A stretch of DNA of 64,000 nucleotides from assembly GCF_002007235.1 (NCBI RefSeq), contig NZ_MUHW01000018.1:19867-83866 (forward strand). The letters are read 5' to 3'. A program made the position numbers and the translations under genes. Source of the stretch: Oribacterium sp. C9 (GTDB taxonomy: Bacteria; Bacillota; Clostridia; Lachnospirales; Lachnospiraceae). The notes under the pieces were generated by a model that worked only from the letters and a program-made list of their open reading frames with translations, did no database searches and was not told where the DNA came from. Below are positions 61,958-64,000 of this stretch, in pieces; positions within the stretch are counted from its first letter, which is position 1, and the number at the start of each line of letters is the position of its first letter.

Positions 61958-62695
61958 TTATTTATGTGAATAATCTCTTTCACCAAAGATTCCGGTACCG
62001 ACACGAACCATGGTAGAACCTTCTTCAACAGCGACTACATAGTCGCCTGTCATACCCATGGAAAGAATTGCTGGTTCTACGCCGGGATAGTGATCTTCTT
62101 TCAGTTTATCAAAAAGGTTCTTAAGATTACGGAAATGAATACGATTTGTTTCTGCATCTTCCGTATAGGGAGCAGAGGTCATGAGACCACAAACTCGGAT
62201 ATGCGGAAGAGCACCTATCTCTCTAGCGGCATCTTCGGTTTCATCCGCTGTGAATCCCCATTTTGATTCTTCACCGGCGATATTGACCTCCAAAAGAACA
62301 TCCATTATTATATCGTACTTCCCGGCTTCCTTGTTTATCTGTTCTGCCAAAGATATACTGTCCACAGAATGTATCAATGAAACCTTATCAATGATGTATT
62401 TGACTTTATTTTTCTGAAGATGACCAATCATGTGCCACTCGGCAGAGTTACCGAGAATTTCATATTTTGAAACCAGCTCCTGAACATAGTTTTCACCAAA
62501 CAGCTGCTGTCCGGAAGTCATGGCGACCCGTATGTCTTCAACAGGCTTCAATTTACTTACTGCACAGATAGTTACTTCCTTGGGATCTCTGCCGGTTTTA
62601 CTACAGGCTTTATTTATGTTTTCTTTAATGGTATCAAGATTACGAAGAATCTCTTCAGATGTAAGTTCATTAACATTCATAGATTCTGTGGGCAT
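61958..62695 (-). CDS. YggS family PLP homeostasis protein
   Basis: A 245-residue single-domain PLP-binding TIM barrel, with the PLP lysine in AVSKLKPVEDIR (residue ~51), FGENYVQELVSKYE, and SMGMTGDYVVAVEEGSTMVRVGTGIFG at the C-terminal phosphate cup. The family buffers pyridoxal phosphate and has no known enzyme activity. AAAGGAG precedes ATG. Next to the pyridoxine kinase gene, so the pair forms a vitamin B6 unit. Confidence 0.93.
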   Translation of the reverse strand: MPTESMNVNELTSEEILRNLDTIKENINKACSKTGRDPKEVTICAVSKLKPVEDIRVAMTSGQQLFGENYVQELVSKYEILGNSAEWHMIGHLQKNKVKYIIDKVSLIHSVDSISLAEQINKEAGKYDIIMDVLLEVNIAGEESKWGFTADETEDAAREIGALPHIRVCGLMTSAPYTEDAETNRIHFRNLKNLFDKLKEDHYPGVEPAILSMGMTGDYVVAVEEGSTMVRVGTGIFGERDYSHK

Positions 62696-62814
62696 TTTGT
62701 GCGGCTCCTTTTTCTGAATTGTTACATTATTTTAATTCATATCCGCTCATTATTAAATAAAATTGCGAGAGATATACATATTTTCATTTAATCCTCATGA
62801 GCAATTAACATTTC

Positions 62815-63651
62815 CTAAGCATTCAGGTCTTGGAGAAGCAGAGGAAATACCGCTTCAAAGTCAACTCCGTAAGTCTTTTCCGGATCGTTTTTCAATGTCT
62901 CTTTTATGGAGTTTACAGTGAATCTTGCAGCTATGTTAAGGGATTCTTCAAGAGACCTGCCTCGTTCAAGCGCACCTACTACTGTACTTGAGAATACATC
63001 TCCGGTTCCATGGAAGCTGACAGCCAGTTTTTCGTGTGAGAATCCAAAGTATTTTCCGGTTTCAACATACAGACCATACACTCCTGTCTTATCTTTTTCA
63101 GGAGAAACCCCTGTCAGTACGACTGCTTTTTTTGTTCCAAGTGCGGCAAGCTTGTTAAGTATTTCCTGTATATATTTCTCATCATATTCGGTCTTGTATT
63201 CTGTTCCTGTCATAAGACATGCCTCAGTCAGATTCGGTACGATGATGTCAGCCTTTCCGCAGAGTGCACTCATAGATTTAGGGAAATCTTCAGGGAAACC
63301 GACATAAAGCTTTCCATTATCTGCCATGGCAGGATCAACAAACAGGAGAGTATCCTGTTCATTAAAATCATCAAAGAAATCTGAAACAAGCTGTATCTGT
63401 TCTCGGGAAGCAAGATAGCCTGTATAGATTGCGTCAAAATGAAAATTTTCTTTTTTCCAATGTGTGGATATTGGCTTTATCTGATCCTGCAGATCTTTTA
63501 CAGTGAAACCGCTGAATTGAGTGTGTGTAGACAGAACAGCAGTAGGAAGGATAGCGGTCTCGACGCCCATTGCAGAAATAATCGGAAGAGCCACAGTGAT
63601 AGAGCATTTGCCTAAGCATGAAATATCCTGAATTGTAACTATACGTTTCAT
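62815..63651 (-). CDS. Pyridoxine/pyridoxal/pyridoxamine kinase
   Basis: A 278-residue ribokinase-family enzyme that phosphorylates B6 vitamers. Seen: VTIQDISCLGKCSITVALP start, the ATHT-type segment in LSTHTQFSGFT, and SFHGTGDVFSSTVVGA with the catalytic aspartate. The frame is open 75 bases further up, but AAAGGGA before ATG 63651 and the family start decide. Fits PdxY/PdxK subgroup found in clostridia. Minus-strand partner of yggS. Confidence 0.91.
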   Translation of the reverse strand: MKRIVTIQDISCLGKCSITVALPIISAMGVETAILPTAVLSTHTQFSGFTVKDLQDQIKPISTHWKKENFHFDAIYTGYLASREQIQLVSDFFDDFNEQDTLLFVDPAMADNGKLYVGFPEDFPKSMSALCGKADIIVPNLTEACLMTGTEYKTEYDEKYIQEILNKLAALGTKKAVVLTGVSPEKDKTGVYGLYVETGKYFGFSHEKLAVSFHGTGDVFSSTVVGALERGRSLEESLNIAARFTVNSIKETLKNDPEKTYGVDFEAVFPLLLQDLNA

Positions 63652-63914
63652 AAAAAATCCCTTTCTTGTTTGATATTTAATATGTTTAGTATGGTTACAT
63701 ATATCTGAGCATATTAATATCACCAAAATCTAAATTTAATATATAATCAGTTATAACAAGCAGAACAGTATAGATGAAGAAACAAATCGAACTAAAGACA
63801 ACAGGTCCTTATTAAAGGAAATGATTATAACCAACCATAAGTATTTTCTTTTTTACATTCTGGCTTTAAAAAAATAAAATTGTTGAAAAAGAATAGTGGG
63901 TTGATAATAAAGAT

Positions 63915-63946
63915 ACAAGAGTGAAAAATGATTTTTTCACTCTTGT
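63915..63946 (+). terminator. Perfect terminator-like hairpin before the group II intron-like end
   Basis: ACAAGAGTGAAAAA and TTTTTCACTCTTGT pair perfectly around a short loop. It resembles the terminator-type stem that group IIC introns use as insertion target. 63652-63914 is AT-rich with no gene. Confidence 0.7.
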
Positions 63947-64000
63947 GTTGTATGGCGGGCATGCCGCCAGTCTGTGGTGAAAGTCCACGTGGGGCGTAGT
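63945..64000 (+). mobile_element. 5' end of a group IIC intron (truncated by window edge)
   Basis: From about 63945 the sequence runs GTGTTGTATGGCGGGCATG, then CCGCCAGTCTGTGGTGAAAG, then TCCACGTGGGG. The CAGTCTRTRGGTGARAGTCC core matches the domain I start of group IIC introns such as the Oceanobacillus one. It lies directly after the terminator-like hairpin at 63915-63946, as expected for the IIC class. The reverse transcriptase would be outside the window. Assignment rests on recalled consensus. Confidence 0.6.

Noticed and set aside
63987..63996. GTGGGGCGT at the window end matching the segment after repeat copy 4 on the opposite strand
   Set aside because: Only nine bases match in a GC-rich motif; the intron reading explains the end better.
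1..64000. CRISPR array, rRNA or tRNA genes, insertion sequences or prophage
   Set aside because: No regularly spaced repeats, no tRNA-like cloverleaf with a T-loop, no transposase or integrase frames were seen.

Overview
The window is a low-to-medium GC chromosomal segment from an anaerobic clostridial Firmicute, most likely a Lachnospiraceae member. The grounds are the nusB-xseA-xseB-ispA-dxs-tlyA-nadK-argR-recN run, the ECF-type vitamin S components, the YerC/TrpR-like and DUF1836 genes, strong AGGAGG ribosome sites, and many T-tailed hairpin terminators. There is no rRNA, tRNA, CRISPR array, insertion sequence or prophage. The left end cuts argH. The right end cuts what looks like the 5' end of a group IIC intron.

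Region 1 (1-5974) is arginine biosynthesis: argH (partial), argG, argJ, argB and argD. Paired ARG boxes lie before argG and argJ, and the cognate regulator argR is at 26376. Region 2 (6219-11588) holds a Nudix hydrolase with a split signature, a pantothenate/CoA block (panT-like, coaX, coaBC), and one-carbon folate enzymes (cyclodeaminase-like, folD). Region 3 (11793-17279) is thiamine: a TPP riboswitch with thiE-thiD-thiW-thiM, a secreted wall-binding-like protein, and a convergent thiT with its own TPP riboswitch. Region 4 (17397-28570) holds a ComEA-like protein, a second Nudix enzyme, an Asp23 protein and the nusB-to-recN operon, which makes isoprenoid precursors and handles DNA repair, NAD phosphorylation and arginine control.

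Region 5 (28700-43936) is mixed housekeeping: glgA, a DUF212 protein, a PpiC-like lipoprotein, a CstA transporter, an unknown membrane protein, DegV, a membrane-anchored polysaccharide deacetylase, YerC, DUF1836, PcrA and an RlmD-type methyltransferase. Region 6 (44322-52305) has a Tat-exported flavin reductase lipoprotein, two cyclic-di-GMP proteins (GGDEF-EAL and FIST-GGDEF), serine acetyltransferase and a PRPP synthetase.

Region 7 (52490-60307) is the most interesting. A LysR regulator, an RraA/HMG-aldolase-like protein, a D-2-hydroxyacid dehydrogenase, a GltS-like transporter, an amidohydrolase and a DASS anion transporter form an apparent catabolic cluster. A nearly identical 38-bp block lies upstream of both ends of it. 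Region 8 (60627-64000) has a yybP-ykoY (Mn2+) riboswitch before a CaCA cation antiporter, then yggS and pyridoxine kinase on the minus strand, and finally the intron-like end.

Across the window there is a family of about 60-bp intergenic inverted-repeat elements (6130, 18857, 55723, 60313 and perhaps 536) that no gene explains.
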